Notes: generated from the sequence alone by a model not told the origin. Positions 1 through 6,623 are shown, counted from the first letter of the stretch. The stretch: 7,586 nucleotides of DNA from an uncultured Clostridiaceae bacterium (GCA_905198755.1 CAJKDR010000047.1:1-7586); one strand, 5' to 3'. Numbers and translations: made by a program.

Positions 1-799
1 TTTAGGATATTTATTAAATTTTATATATAATATTGTTAATAATTATGGGTTAGCAATAATATTATTTTCAATATTAATAAAAATAATATTATTACCATTA
101 TCAATAAAGCAACAAAAGGCAATGAAGAAAAATGCTAAAATGCAAGTTGAAATAAAGGAAATGCAAGATAAATATAAATCAAATCCAGAAAAATTAAATC
201 AAGAAATGATGGATTTATATAAAAGAGAAAATATGAGTCCTTTTAGTGGATGTCTTAGTTCAATAGTTCAAATAGTTTTACTATTTGCAGTATTTTATTT
301 AGTTAGATGTCCTTTAACATATATGAAAAAAGTTGATACACAAACAATAGAAAACTATAAAAATGAGTTATCTATAACGACATCATATCCAGAAGTACAA
401 ATAATTAAAGAAAAAGGAGAACAAGATCCTAATGTATATTTAAATATGAACTTTTTAGGTTTAGATTTAAGTAGTATACCAAATGTTAATTATAAAGATT
501 ATAAAGTTTATATAATACCAGTTTTGTATGTAATATCTTCAATTGTTTCAATGAAAATATCAATGAATACACAAGTTCCAAAGAAGAAAGAAGATAAAGA
601 AAATGAAACAAAAGAAGAAGAAGAAATTGATGCAATGCAAAATATGAATAAATCAATGAGTTATATGATGCCAATAATGGCAGTTTCTATTTCTTTAGTT
701 GCACCATTAGGACTAGCTTTATATTGGTTAATAAACAATATATTAATGATAGGAGAAAGATTAGTTTTAAACAAAGTTCTTAAAGACGAGGAGGAATAA
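1..799 (+). CDS. yidC: YidC/Oxa1 family membrane protein insertase, 5' end missing
   Basis: Inserts and folds membrane proteins in the cytoplasmic membrane, alone or with SecYEG. The reading frame is open from base 2 (the first complete codon) to the TAA at 797-799, so about 265 residues are visible. The first Met in the window (base 122) is internal: the 40 codons before it encode a typical first conserved transmembrane helix (YGLAIILFSILIKIILLPL). Then come a charged cytoplasmic hairpin (bases about 110-230), a second helix (about 235-320), an external loop containing NFLGLDLSSIP, a third helix (about 507-570), a K/E-rich cytoplasmic loop (about 575-650), and two closely spaced helices to about 770. 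The signal peptide or lipobox region lies outside the window. Odd point: the groove residue that is Arg in Bacillus SpoIIIJ (ILIRLLILPL) is Lys here (codon 80-82). jag follows after two bases, so the two are almost surely cotranscribed. Family assignment is firm. Confidence 0.96.
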   Translation, partial: LGYLLNFIYNIVNNYGLAIILFSILIKIILLPLSIKQQKAMKKNAKMQVEIKEMQDKYKSNPEKLNQEMMDLYKRENMSPFSGCLSSIVQIVLLFAVFYLVRCPLTYMKKVDTQTIENYKNELSITTSYPEVQIIKEKGEQDPNVYLNMNFLGLDLSSIPNVNYKDYKVYIIPVLYVISSIVSMKISMNTQVPKKKEDKENETKEEEEIDAMQNMNKSMSYMMPIMAVSISLVAPLGLALYWLINNILMIGERLVLNKVLKDEEE

Positions 800-801
800 G
801 G

Positions 802-1503
802 ATGGAAGAAAGACACATATATGAAGGAAAAACATCTACAGAAGCTATAGAAAAAGGATTAAAAGACTTAGGACTTAAAAAAAGCGATGTAGAAGTTATA
901 TCAGTTGAAGATGAAGAAAAAAGAAGTTTTTTCAGTATTTTAGAACCAAGAGTAGTAAAAGTTGAATTAAAAATTAAAGAAAACATAAAAAAAGAAGACA
1001 AAAAAATAGTAACTGCAAAAGAAAAAAGAGAAATGTCAGAAGAAGCTATAAATAAAGCAAAACAAAACTTAGGTGATTTCTTAAATGTATTTTTAAAACA
1101 AATATCAGACGATGAATTAACTTATAATATAGAAGATGATAAATACTATATATATGTTAATATAGAAGGAGAAAAAACAAATTCATTAATAGGATATAGG
1201 GGCGAGAACTTAAATGCATTACAAACTTTACTAGGTGCTATATCAAATAAAAATATAGAAGAAAAAACTAGAGTTATATTAGACATATCAGGATATAGAG
1301 CAAAAAGAAAAAAAGTACTAGAAGAATTAGCAGAAAAAGTTTCTAAAACTGTTATAAAAACAAGAAAAAAAGTTACATTAGAGCCAATGTCAGCATATGA
1401 AAGAAAAATAATACATAGTAAATTACAAAATCATCCAAAGGTAACAACTGAAAGTGTAGGGGAAGAACCTAATAGAAAAATAGTAGTTTTATTAAAAAAA
1501 TAA
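802..1503 (+). CDS. jag: Jag/KhpB RNA-binding protein (Jag-N, KH and R3H domains)
   Basis: Cytoplasmic RNA-binding protein, known in other Firmicutes as KhpB/EloR, partner of KhpA and linked to cell elongation and division; in Bacillus it is the partner gene of spoIIIJ. Of its 233 residues, about 1-55 form the Jag-N domain and about 60-100 a charged linker. A type II KH domain follows at about 105-165 with the GxxG loop as GYRG (131-134). The R3H domain at about 170-233 has its R-x-x-x-H signature as R201-K-I-I-H205. The start is supported by GAGGAGG at 788-794, seven bases before ATG, which overlaps the end of yidC. Jag-N is unusual: the glycine-rich turn usual near residues 41-46 (KGFLGI-like) reads RSFFSI, and the KH loop has Tyr where Lys is common. 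The frame is intact. A hairpin with a T run begins directly at the stop codon. Domain order and position after yidC make the assignment safe; its RNA targets cannot be read from sequence. Confidence 0.95.
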   Translation: MEERHIYEGKTSTEAIEKGLKDLGLKKSDVEVISVEDEEKRSFFSILEPRVVKVELKIKENIKKEDKKIVTAKEKREMSEEAINKAKQNLGDFLNVFLKQISDDELTYNIEDDKYYIYVNIEGEKTNSLIGYRGENLNALQTLLGAISNKNIEEKTRVILDISGYRAKRKKVLEELAEKVSKTVIKTRKKVTLEPMSAYERKIIHSKLQNHPKVTTESVGEEPNRKIVVLLKK

Positions 1504-1508
1504 AAATC

Positions 1509-1573
1509 GGGGGTCAAAGGTCGGATTTTTATAATTAAAGTTTATCTTTAATTATCGACTTTTGATCTTTTTT
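1509..1573 (+). terminator. Probable intrinsic terminator: long two-part hairpin after jag
   Basis: Two stacked inverted repeats are directly visible. The outer arm 1512-1523 (GGTCAAAGGTCG) pairs with 1556-1567 (CGACTTTTGATC) over 12 positions, two of them G-U. The inner arm 1531-1540 (ATAATTAAAG) pairs perfectly with 1546-1555 (CTTTAATTAT) around the loop TTTAT. A seven-base bulge (1524-1530) lies on the 5' side only. Six T residues follow at 1568-1573, as expected of a Rho-independent terminator, and the A run at 1502-1506 could pair with them. The stem contains the only G run of its kind nearby (1509-1513). I infer that it ends or attenuates the yidC-jag transcript ahead of mnmE. It might instead be a conditional structure, because the bulge is exactly complementary to 1502-1508. 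Confidence 0.72.
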
Positions 1574-1602
1574 ATATATTAATATAGAAAGAGGAAAGTA
1601 AA

Positions 1603-2967
1603 ATGAGTACAATAGTAGCAATATCTACACCTCCTGGAAATGGTGGAATAGGGATAGTTAGAATGAGTGGAAAAGAAGCATTTAATATTATAGAAAAAAT
1701 ATTTGTGCCTAAAAATAAATCAGAAATAAAAGGCTATTCAATAAAATATGGGAATATTATTGATGATAATAAAAATATAATAGATGAAGTTTTAGTATCA
1801 TACTTTGTATCACCTAAAAGCTATACAACAGAGAATATGTGTGAAATAAATACACATGGTAACAATATTATATTAAAAAAAATATTGGAATTATGTATAA
1901 AAAATGGGGCAAATCTAGCAGAACCTGGAGAATTTACAAAAAGAGCGTTTCTAAATGGAAGAATAGACTTATCACAAGCAGAATCTGTTATTGATTTAAT
2001 AAATTCAAAGAGTGAAAAAGAGCAAAAAGCGGCAATAAATCAATTAGAAGGGTATTTATCTATAGAAATAAATAAAATAAAAGCAAAAATATTAGATTTA
2101 ATGGCTGATATAGAAGCTTCAATAGACTATCCAGAGTATGACATAGAAGAAAGAACAAGTCAAAATATTATAGATGAATCAAAAAATATATTAAATATGC
2201 TAAAAAAACTTGAAAATACATTCGAAGCAGGAAAAATACTAAGAGATGGTGTAAATGTAGCAATAGTAGGAAGACCAAATGCAGGAAAATCGTCATTACT
2301 AAATGCTATATTGAAGGAAGATAGGGCTATAGTAACAAATATAGAAGGAACTACAAGAGATACAATAGAAGAATATGTAACGATAAAAGGAATATTATTT
2401 AAACTAATAGATACAGCAGGAATAAGAAAAGCAGATAATGAAATAGAAAAAATAGGAATAGATAAGAGTAGAAAAGCTTTAAATGAAGCTGATTTAGTTA
2501 TTGCAATCTTTGACTCTACTAAAAAACTAACAGATGAGGATAAAGAAATAATAGAATTTATAAAAGATAAGAATTCTATTATATTGCTAAACAAATCAGA
2601 TTTAGAAAATAACATATTAAAAGAAGAAAAAATAATAACAGATTTAAATAAAAAAACAATAGAAATATCAGCATTAGAGAAAACTGGAATAGAAGAACTT
2701 TATAATAGTATGGTAGAATTATTTAGAATAAACGAGATAAACCCTGAAAACACATCAATAATAACAAATGTAAGACATAAAGAGGCAATTTGTAGTGCAG
2801 AAAACAGCATAAAAAAGGTAGAAAAAACAATAAAAGAAAATATACCAATAGATATAACAGCGATATATTTTAAAGAAGCGATAGAGGAATTAAACAAAAT
2901 AACAGGAGAAAGTGTAACAGAAGATATAATTAATGAAATATTTTCTAAATTCTGTCTTGGAAAATAG
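1603..2967 (+). CDS. mnmE: MnmE, tRNA uridine-34 modification GTPase (TrmE/ThdF)
   Basis: With MnmG it forms the complex that adds a (carboxymethyl)aminomethyl group to C5 of wobble uridine 34 in tRNAs reading NNA/NNG codons, using a folate one-carbon donor, GTP and FAD. At 454 residues it has the standard family length. Residues 1 to about 118 form the folate-binding domain. Two helical segments (about 119-215 and 380-454) flank the inserted G domain. GTPase motifs are complete: P-loop GRPNAGKSS 223-231, TTRDT 250-254, DTAG 270-273, NKSD 330-333 and SAL 356-358. The carboxyl end is FCLGK with the conserved Cys451, the family's FC(I/V/L)GK signature. Start: GAGG at 1591-1594 lies eight bases before ATG, and the protein opens STIVAISTPPGNGGIGIVRMSG as expected. 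It follows the jag hairpin and precedes its partner mnmG by 65 bases. Whether it has its own promoter in 1574-1602 or relies on read-through is unclear; only weak -10-like AT stretches are present. Confidence 0.98.
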   Translation: MSTIVAISTPPGNGGIGIVRMSGKEAFNIIEKIFVPKNKSEIKGYSIKYGNIIDDNKNIIDEVLVSYFVSPKSYTTENMCEINTHGNNIILKKILELCIKNGANLAEPGEFTKRAFLNGRIDLSQAESVIDLINSKSEKEQKAAINQLEGYLSIEINKIKAKILDLMADIEASIDYPEYDIEERTSQNIIDESKNILNMLKKLENTFEAGKILRDGVNVAIVGRPNAGKSSLLNAILKEDRAIVTNIEGTTRDTIEEYVTIKGILFKLIDTAGIRKADNEIEKIGIDKSRKALNEADLVIAIFDSTKKLTDEDKEIIEFIKDKNSIILLNKSDLENNILKEEKIITDLNKKTIEISALEKTGIEELYNSMVELFRINEINPENTSIITNVRHKEAICSAENSIKKVEKTIKENIPIDITAIYFKEAIEELNKITGESVTEDIINEIFSKFCLGK

Positions 2968-3032
2968 AAATATATATTAAATGTATTAAAATTAAGAAGA
3001 TATAAAAGGATAAGAAGAAAGGAAGAAATAAA

Positions 3033-4931
3033 ATGAGTTATTATGCGGGAGAATATGATGTTGCAGTAATTGGAGCAGGACATGCAGGATGCGAAGCAGC
3101 TTTAGCAGCAGCAAGGCTAGGAATGAAAACTTTGATGTTTTCAATAAGCTTAGAAGCTGTAGCAAATATGCCATGCAATCCACATATAGGAGGATCTTCA
3201 AAAGGTCATTTAGTAAGAGAAATAGATGCTTTAGGCGGTGAAATGGGAAAAAATATAGATAAAACATTTACACAATTAAGAATGTTGAATACCTCAAAGG
3301 GGCCGGCAGTGTATTCTTTAAGAGCACAAGCAGACAGAAAAAAGTATCATATAGAAATGAAACATACAATAGAAAAGCAAAAAAACTTATATATGAAACA
3401 AGCAGAAGTGGTAAATATAGCTGTAGAAGATGGAAAAGTTAAATCTATAGAAACAAATATAGGAGCAATATACAATGTGAAATCTGTCATTTTAGCAACT
3501 GGAACATATCTGAAAGGAAAAATTTTTATAGGAGATATATCTTATGAAAGTGGCCCAGATGGCGTATTTCCAGCAAATAGTTTATCAAAATGCTTAAAGG
3601 ACTTAGGAATAAACATTGTAAGATTTAAAACAGGAACACCAGCAAGAATTAATAGAAAATCAATAGATTTTTCAAAAATGGAAATTCAAGAAGGTGATAA
3701 AGATATAGAGATGTTTTCTTTTGAAGATAAGCCAATAAAAAAAGAACAAATGCCTTGTTATTTGACATATACAAATGAAAAAACACATGAGATTATAAGA
3801 AAAAATTTACATAGATCACCTTTATATGGTGGAGAAATAGAAGGGACAGGACCAAGATATTGTCCTTCAATAGAAGATAAGGTTGTAAGATTTAGCGATA
3901 AGCCTAGACATCAAGTATTTGTAGAACCAGTGGGTGAAAATACTGAAGAAATGTATATACAAGGAATGAGCTCATCCTTGCCAGAAGATGTACAAATAGC
4001 AATGTATAGAACAATACCAGGATTAGAAAAAGCAGAATTCACAAGACCAGCATATGCAATAGAATATGATTGCATTGAACCATCACAATTAAAACTATCA
4101 TTAGAATTAAAAGCAATAAAAGGAATGTTTTTTGCAGGACAAATAAACGGAACATCTGGATATGAAGAAGCGGCAGCACAAGGAATAATAGCAGGAATTA
4201 ATGCAGCACAAGAGATAAAAGGAAACGAATCATTAATATTAAATAGGTCAGATGGATATATAGGAGTATTAATAGATGATATAGTTACAAAAGGAACAAA
4301 CGAGCCATATAGAATGATGACTTCAAGAGCAGAGTATAGGCTTTTGTTAAGACAAGATAATGCAGATTTACGATTAACACCAAAAGGTTATGAAGTAGGC
4401 TTAATACCTGAGAAAAGATATCAAAAATTCTTAAAGAAAAGAGAAAATATAGAAAAAGAAATAGAAAGAATTAAACATACAAATATTAAACCAACAGAAG
4501 AAGTAAATAAAATATTGAAAAAATATAATTCGTCTCCAATTAATAGAGGAGTTAAGCTAGATGAATTGCTAAGAAGGTCTGAATTAACATATGAAGCACT
4601 TAAGAAGATAGATATTGATAGACCAAAACTTTCAAAACAAGAAAAAGAAGAAGTAGAAATACAAGTAAAATATGAAGGATATATAAAATTACAAAAGGCA
4701 CAAGTTGAAAAGTTTAAAAAGCTAGAAGAAAAGAAATTGGATGAAACAATATCTTATGCTAATTTAAAAGGTTTGAGCTTAGAGGCTAGACAAAAGCTAG
4801 ACAAAATAAAACCAACATCAATAGGTCAAGCATCAAGAATATCAGGGGTTTCACCTGCTGATATATCTGTGCTATTAATATATTTAGAACAACAAAAAAT
4901 AAAAAATAACCAGTTTACTGATAAACAATAG
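3033..4931 (+). CDS. mnmG: MnmG (GidA), FAD-dependent tRNA uridine-34 modification subunit
   Basis: FAD-binding partner of MnmE in cytoplasmic tRNA wobble uridine modification. It has 632 residues, close to the usual 620-630. The amino end has the dinucleotide-binding motif GAGHAG (14-19) after a beta strand. The second family signature follows as PCNPHIGGSSKGH (47-59), including Cys48. The region GTGPRYCPSIEDK holds Cys277, at the position of the catalytic cysteine of E. coli MnmG (same number by my recollection). FFAGQINGTSGYEEAAAQG (FAD-binding) and the tRNA-binding carboxyl part with VKYEGYI and ASRISGVSPADISVLL are intact. Start: AAAGGAAG at 3018-3025 precedes ATG by a normal distance, with no better upstream Met. 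The stop is unusual: TAG, TGA and TAA follow in frame at 4929-4937, within a short tandem duplication. The 65-base gap before it contains no clear promoter or terminator, so cotranscription with mnmE is likely. Confidence 0.98.
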   Translation: MSYYAGEYDVAVIGAGHAGCEAALAAARLGMKTLMFSISLEAVANMPCNPHIGGSSKGHLVREIDALGGEMGKNIDKTFTQLRMLNTSKGPAVYSLRAQADRKKYHIEMKHTIEKQKNLYMKQAEVVNIAVEDGKVKSIETNIGAIYNVKSVILATGTYLKGKIFIGDISYESGPDGVFPANSLSKCLKDLGINIVRFKTGTPARINRKSIDFSKMEIQEGDKDIEMFSFEDKPIKKEQMPCYLTYTNEKTHEIIRKNLHRSPLYGGEIEGTGPRYCPSIEDKVVRFSDKPRHQVFVEPVGENTEEMYIQGMSSSLPEDVQIAMYRTIPGLEKAEFTRPAYAIEYDCIEPSQLKLSLELKAIKGMFFAGQINGTSGYEEAAAQGIIAGINAAQEIKGNESLILNRSDGYIGVLIDDIVTKGTNEPYRMMTSRAEYRLLLRQDNADLRLTPKGYEVGLIPEKRYQKFLKKRENIEKEIERIKHTNIKPTEEVNKILKKYNSSPINRGVKLDELLRRSELTYEALKKIDIDRPKLSKQEKEEVEIQVKYEGYIKLQKAQVEKFKKLEEKKLDETISYANLKGLSLEARQKLDKIKPTSIGQASRISGVSPADISVLLIYLEQQKIKNNQFTDKQ

Positions 4932-4940
4932 TGATAAACA
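4919..4940 (+). repeat. 13-base tandem duplication at the mnmG stop codon
   Basis: TGATAAACA occurs at 4919-4927 and again at 4932-4940, a period of 13 bases (unit TGATAAACAATAG). The first copy is read as the last codons of mnmG and its TAG. The second copy starts in frame with TGA TAA, producing three consecutive different stop codons. This looks like a small slippage duplication; any function as stop reinforcement is inference. Confidence 0.6.
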
Positions 4941-4987
4941 TTTTGAAATCAATAGTTTCAGAAGATAAAAATATACTGTCAGGCAAC

Positions 4988-5000
4988 AGGAGGAATTATG
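4988..5000 (+). promoter_or_regulatory. Shine-Dalgarno of rsmG with short spacing
   Basis: AGGAGG (4988-4993) is a full match to the anti-Shine-Dalgarno but lies only four bases before the ATG at 4998, shorter than the seven to ten seen for the other genes here. No other in-frame ATG, GTG or TTG nearby gives a better arrangement, and the protein aligns from this Met. The spacing may lower initiation. Confidence 0.65.
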
Positions 5001-5720
5001 AAAAAAGAAGAATTTATAAGTGAGTTACAATTAAAGGCAAAAAGTATTAATTTAGAGTTGAGTGATAAAAAAGCAGAATTATTATATGAATATAAAAATT
5101 TAGTTATTGAGTGGAATAAAAATATAAATTTAACAGCAATTACTGAAGATGAAGAATTTATAAATAAGCATTTAATTGATTCATTAACTATTTGCAAATA
5201 CATAGAAAATAAAGAGAAAAAGATAATTGATATAGGTACAGGTGCTGGATTTCCGGGAATACCGTTAAAAATTGTATTAGAAAATAAAGTTGTATTATTT
5301 GATTCGTTAAATAAAAGACTAAAAGTTTTAGATGATATAACAGAAAAGCTAAATATAAATAATATATCAACATTGCACGGAAGGGCAGAAGAAACATTTA
5401 AAAATAAAGAATATAGAGAAAAATTTGATATAGCAACATCAAGAGCAGTGGCAGGACTTAATATACTTGCGGAATTAATGTTGCCAGCGGTAAAAGTTGG
5501 CGGAAAATGTATATGTATGAAAGGAAATAATATAGAAGAAGAATTAAATAATTCAAAAAAAGCAATAAAAATATTAGGTGGAAAAATAGAAAAAGTAGAA
5601 AAAATGATGTTACCAGGAACAAATATAGAAAGAAATATTGTAATAATATCAAAGATAAAAGAAACACCTAAGCTATATCCTAGAAAACCAGGAACACCAC
5701 AAAAACAGCCTATTGTATAG
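4998..5720 (+). CDS. rsmG: RsmG (GidB), 16S rRNA guanine-N7 methyltransferase
   Basis: Uses S-adenosylmethionine to methylate N7 of the guanosine at position 527 (E. coli numbering) of 16S rRNA, near the decoding site. Loss of this enzyme in other bacteria gives low-level streptomycin resistance. Its 240 residues are typical. The amino part contains WNKNINLTAI (39-48) and KHLIDSL (57-63). The SAM-binding loop is DIGTGAGFPGIPL (78-90). Later come an acidic strand end (FDS, about 98-100), ATSRAVAGL, and the family's carboxyl tail TPKLYPRKPGTPQKQPI. It is the standard third gene after mnmE-mnmG, 66 bases downstream of mnmG. The upstream gap has only a weak hairpin (4941-4963) without a T run, so read-through from mnmG is likely. 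No strong terminator follows; only an A-run/T-run arrangement (5721-5746) is seen before the parA promoter. Confidence 0.97.
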   Translation: MKKEEFISELQLKAKSINLELSDKKAELLYEYKNLVIEWNKNINLTAITEDEEFINKHLIDSLTICKYIENKEKKIIDIGTGAGFPGIPLKIVLENKVVLFDSLNKRLKVLDDITEKLNINNISTLHGRAEETFKNKEYREKFDIATSRAVAGLNILAELMLPAVKVGGKCICMKGNNIEEELNNSKKAIKILGGKIEKVEKMMLPGTNIERNIVIISKIKETPKLYPRKPGTPQKQPIV

Positions 5721-5766
5721 AAAAATATAAATCATTAAGCTTTTTTATTAAATTTTAAAAATTACA

Positions 5767-5795
5767 TTGACATATTATTAATAATTTTATATTAT
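5767..5795 (+). promoter_or_regulatory. Predicted sigma-A promoter of parA-parB
   Basis: A perfect -35 box TTGACA (5767-5772) is followed, after exactly 17 bases, by TATTAT (5790-5795), one mismatch from TATAAT. The stretch 5741-5766 upstream is nearly all A/T and could act as an UP element. The start of transcription would fall near 5801-5803, giving a leader of about 30 bases before the TTG start of parA. It is the only close match to both consensus boxes that I found in the intergenic DNA of this window. Start point and use are inferred. Confidence 0.78.
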
Positions 5796-5802
5796 TAATA
5801 AT
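5772..5802 (+). repeat. 14-base direct repeat of a small dyad within the parA promoter
   Basis: ATATTATTAATAAT occurs at 5772-5785 and 5789-5802, 17 bases apart. Each copy contains the 12-base dyad ATTATTAATAAT. The first lies in the -35/-10 spacer and the second over the -10 box and start site. Two equal dyads in a promoter resemble tandem operators, but low base complexity makes chance more likely than usual. Confidence 0.6.
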
Positions 5803-5813
5803 ATAAAATTATT
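5780..5813. repeat. Perfect 34-base all-A/T palindrome over the parA -10 region
   Basis: Bases 5780-5813 read the same on both strands, centred between 5796 and 5797, with no mismatch and no G or C. The palindrome contains the -10 box and the predicted transcription start. It ends five bases before the parA AGGAGG. As DNA it could be an operator or an easily melted cruciform. In a read-through RNA from rsmG it would form a hairpin of about 15 base pairs, whereas an RNA from the parA promoter would carry only the right part. Which of these matters is unknown. Confidence 0.75.
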
Positions 5814-5818
5814 GCAAT

Positions 5819-5834
5819 AGGAGGAATAACATTG
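5819..5834 (+). promoter_or_regulatory. Shine-Dalgarno and TTG start of parA
   Basis: AGGAGG (5819-5824) is followed by seven bases and then TTG (5832-5834). No ATG or GTG in frame lies at a usable distance, and the protein read from TTG begins GKIISIANQKGGVGKTT, matching the usual ParA/Soj amino end residue for residue. The TTG start is therefore well supported and is the only non-ATG start among the visible starts here. Confidence 0.9.
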
Positions 5835-6623
5835 GGTAAAATAATTTCAATAGCAAATCAAAAAGGAGGAGTAGGAAAGACTACAACCTCAATCAATTTA
5901 AGCACTGTATTAGCAAAAAAAAATAAAAAAATATTGCTAATAGATGCAGATCCACAAGGAAATGCAACAAGTGGAGTAGGAATTGATAAAGAAATAGAAT
6001 TATCAGTTTATGATGTACTAATAGATGAAACTAAAATAGAAGAAGCAATACTAAAAACAAATATAAAAAATCTAGATGTTTGTCCTTCAAACATAGATTT
6101 AGCAGGGGCAGAAGTAGAGTTAGTATCAATGATGTCAAGAGAACAAAGATTAAAAGAAAAATTAGAAGAAATAAAAGATAAATATGATTATATTATAATA
6201 GATTGTCCACCATCATTGGGATTAATAACATTAAATGCATTTACAGCTTCAAATAGTGTACTTATACCAGTGCAGTGTGAATACTATGCGCTAGAAGGGT
6301 TAGGACAATTATTAAATACGATTAACTTGGTAAAAAAACATCTTAACAGAGATTTAGAAGTAGAAGGAGCTTTATTAACAATGTTTGACAGTAGGACAAA
6401 TTTGGCAAAACAAGTAGTTAACGAAGTAAAAAAATATTTTAATGATAAAGTATATAAAACAGTAATACCAAGAAATGTAAAATTAAGTGAAGCACCAAGT
6501 TATGGTATGCCAATAATAATATATGATCCAAAATCTAAAGGTGCAAAATGCTATGAAAAGCTTGGAAAAGAACTAATAAAAAATAATGAAGATACTCCTA
6601 AAGCAAAACATATGAAAATTTAA
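5832..6623 (+). CDS. parA: ParA/Soj, chromosome partitioning ATPase
   Basis: ParA-type P-loop ATPase (MinD/ParA superfamily) that binds DNA nonspecifically as an ATP dimer. With ParB it drives origin segregation and, in Bacillus, influences DnaA. It has 263 residues, typical of chromosomal Soj. The deviant Walker A box is KGGVGKTT (11-18), with signature Lys11 and catalytic-site Lys16. LLIDADPQGNATSG (35-48) holds Asp38 and Asp40, and Walker B is IIIDCPPSLGL (121-131). PVQCEYYALEGL (146-157) and PRNVKLSEAPSYG (213-225) are family landmarks. Arg188 in DSRTN aligns with an Arg implicated in DNA binding in B. subtilis Soj (from memory). The carboxyl tail after residue 250 is short, polar and not conserved. 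It has its own strong promoter and lies directly after rsmG with no noc gene between. parB follows after 45 bases, so the two form an operon. The chromosomal rather than plasmid type is indicated by length, lack of an amino-terminal HTH, and neighbours. Confidence 0.97.
   Translation: MGKIISIANQKGGVGKTTTSINLSTVLAKKNKKILLIDADPQGNATSGVGIDKEIELSVYDVLIDETKIEEAILKTNIKNLDVCPSNIDLAGAEVELVSMMSREQRLKEKLEEIKDKYDYIIIDCPPSLGLITLNAFTASNSVLIPVQCEYYALEGLGQLLNTINLVKKHLNRDLEVEGALLTMFDSRTNLAKQVVNEVKKYFNDKVYKTVIPRNVKLSEAPSYGMPIIIYDPKSKGAKCYEKLGKELIKNNEDTPKAKHMKI

Noticed and set aside
1574..1602. A promoter for mnmE (TATATT or TAATAT after the hairpin)
   Set aside because: The -10-like strings are expected by chance in this AT-rich DNA, and no -35 box resembling TTGACA lies at a suitable distance.
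2160..2615. Long open frame on the minus strand inside mnmE, and similar ones elsewhere
   Set aside because: These lie opposite well-identified genes, encode low-complexity Leu/Phe/Ser-rich strings, and follow from the A-rich codon use of the sense strand. No ribosome binding site or family motif supports them.
2968..3032. A regulatory element in the mnmE-mnmG gap
   Set aside because: Only AT-rich filler and the mnmG ribosome binding site are visible, with no convincing inverted repeat or promoter boxes.
4941..4963. Hairpin TTTTGAAA / TTTCAGAA between mnmG and rsmG as a terminator
   Set aside because: The stem is eight pairs of almost only A-U with one G-U and has no T run after it, so it is too weak to call.
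5721..5746. A run and T run after rsmG as an intrinsic terminator
   Set aside because: There is a T run at 5741-5746 but no stem beyond four or five A-T pairs and no G-C core.
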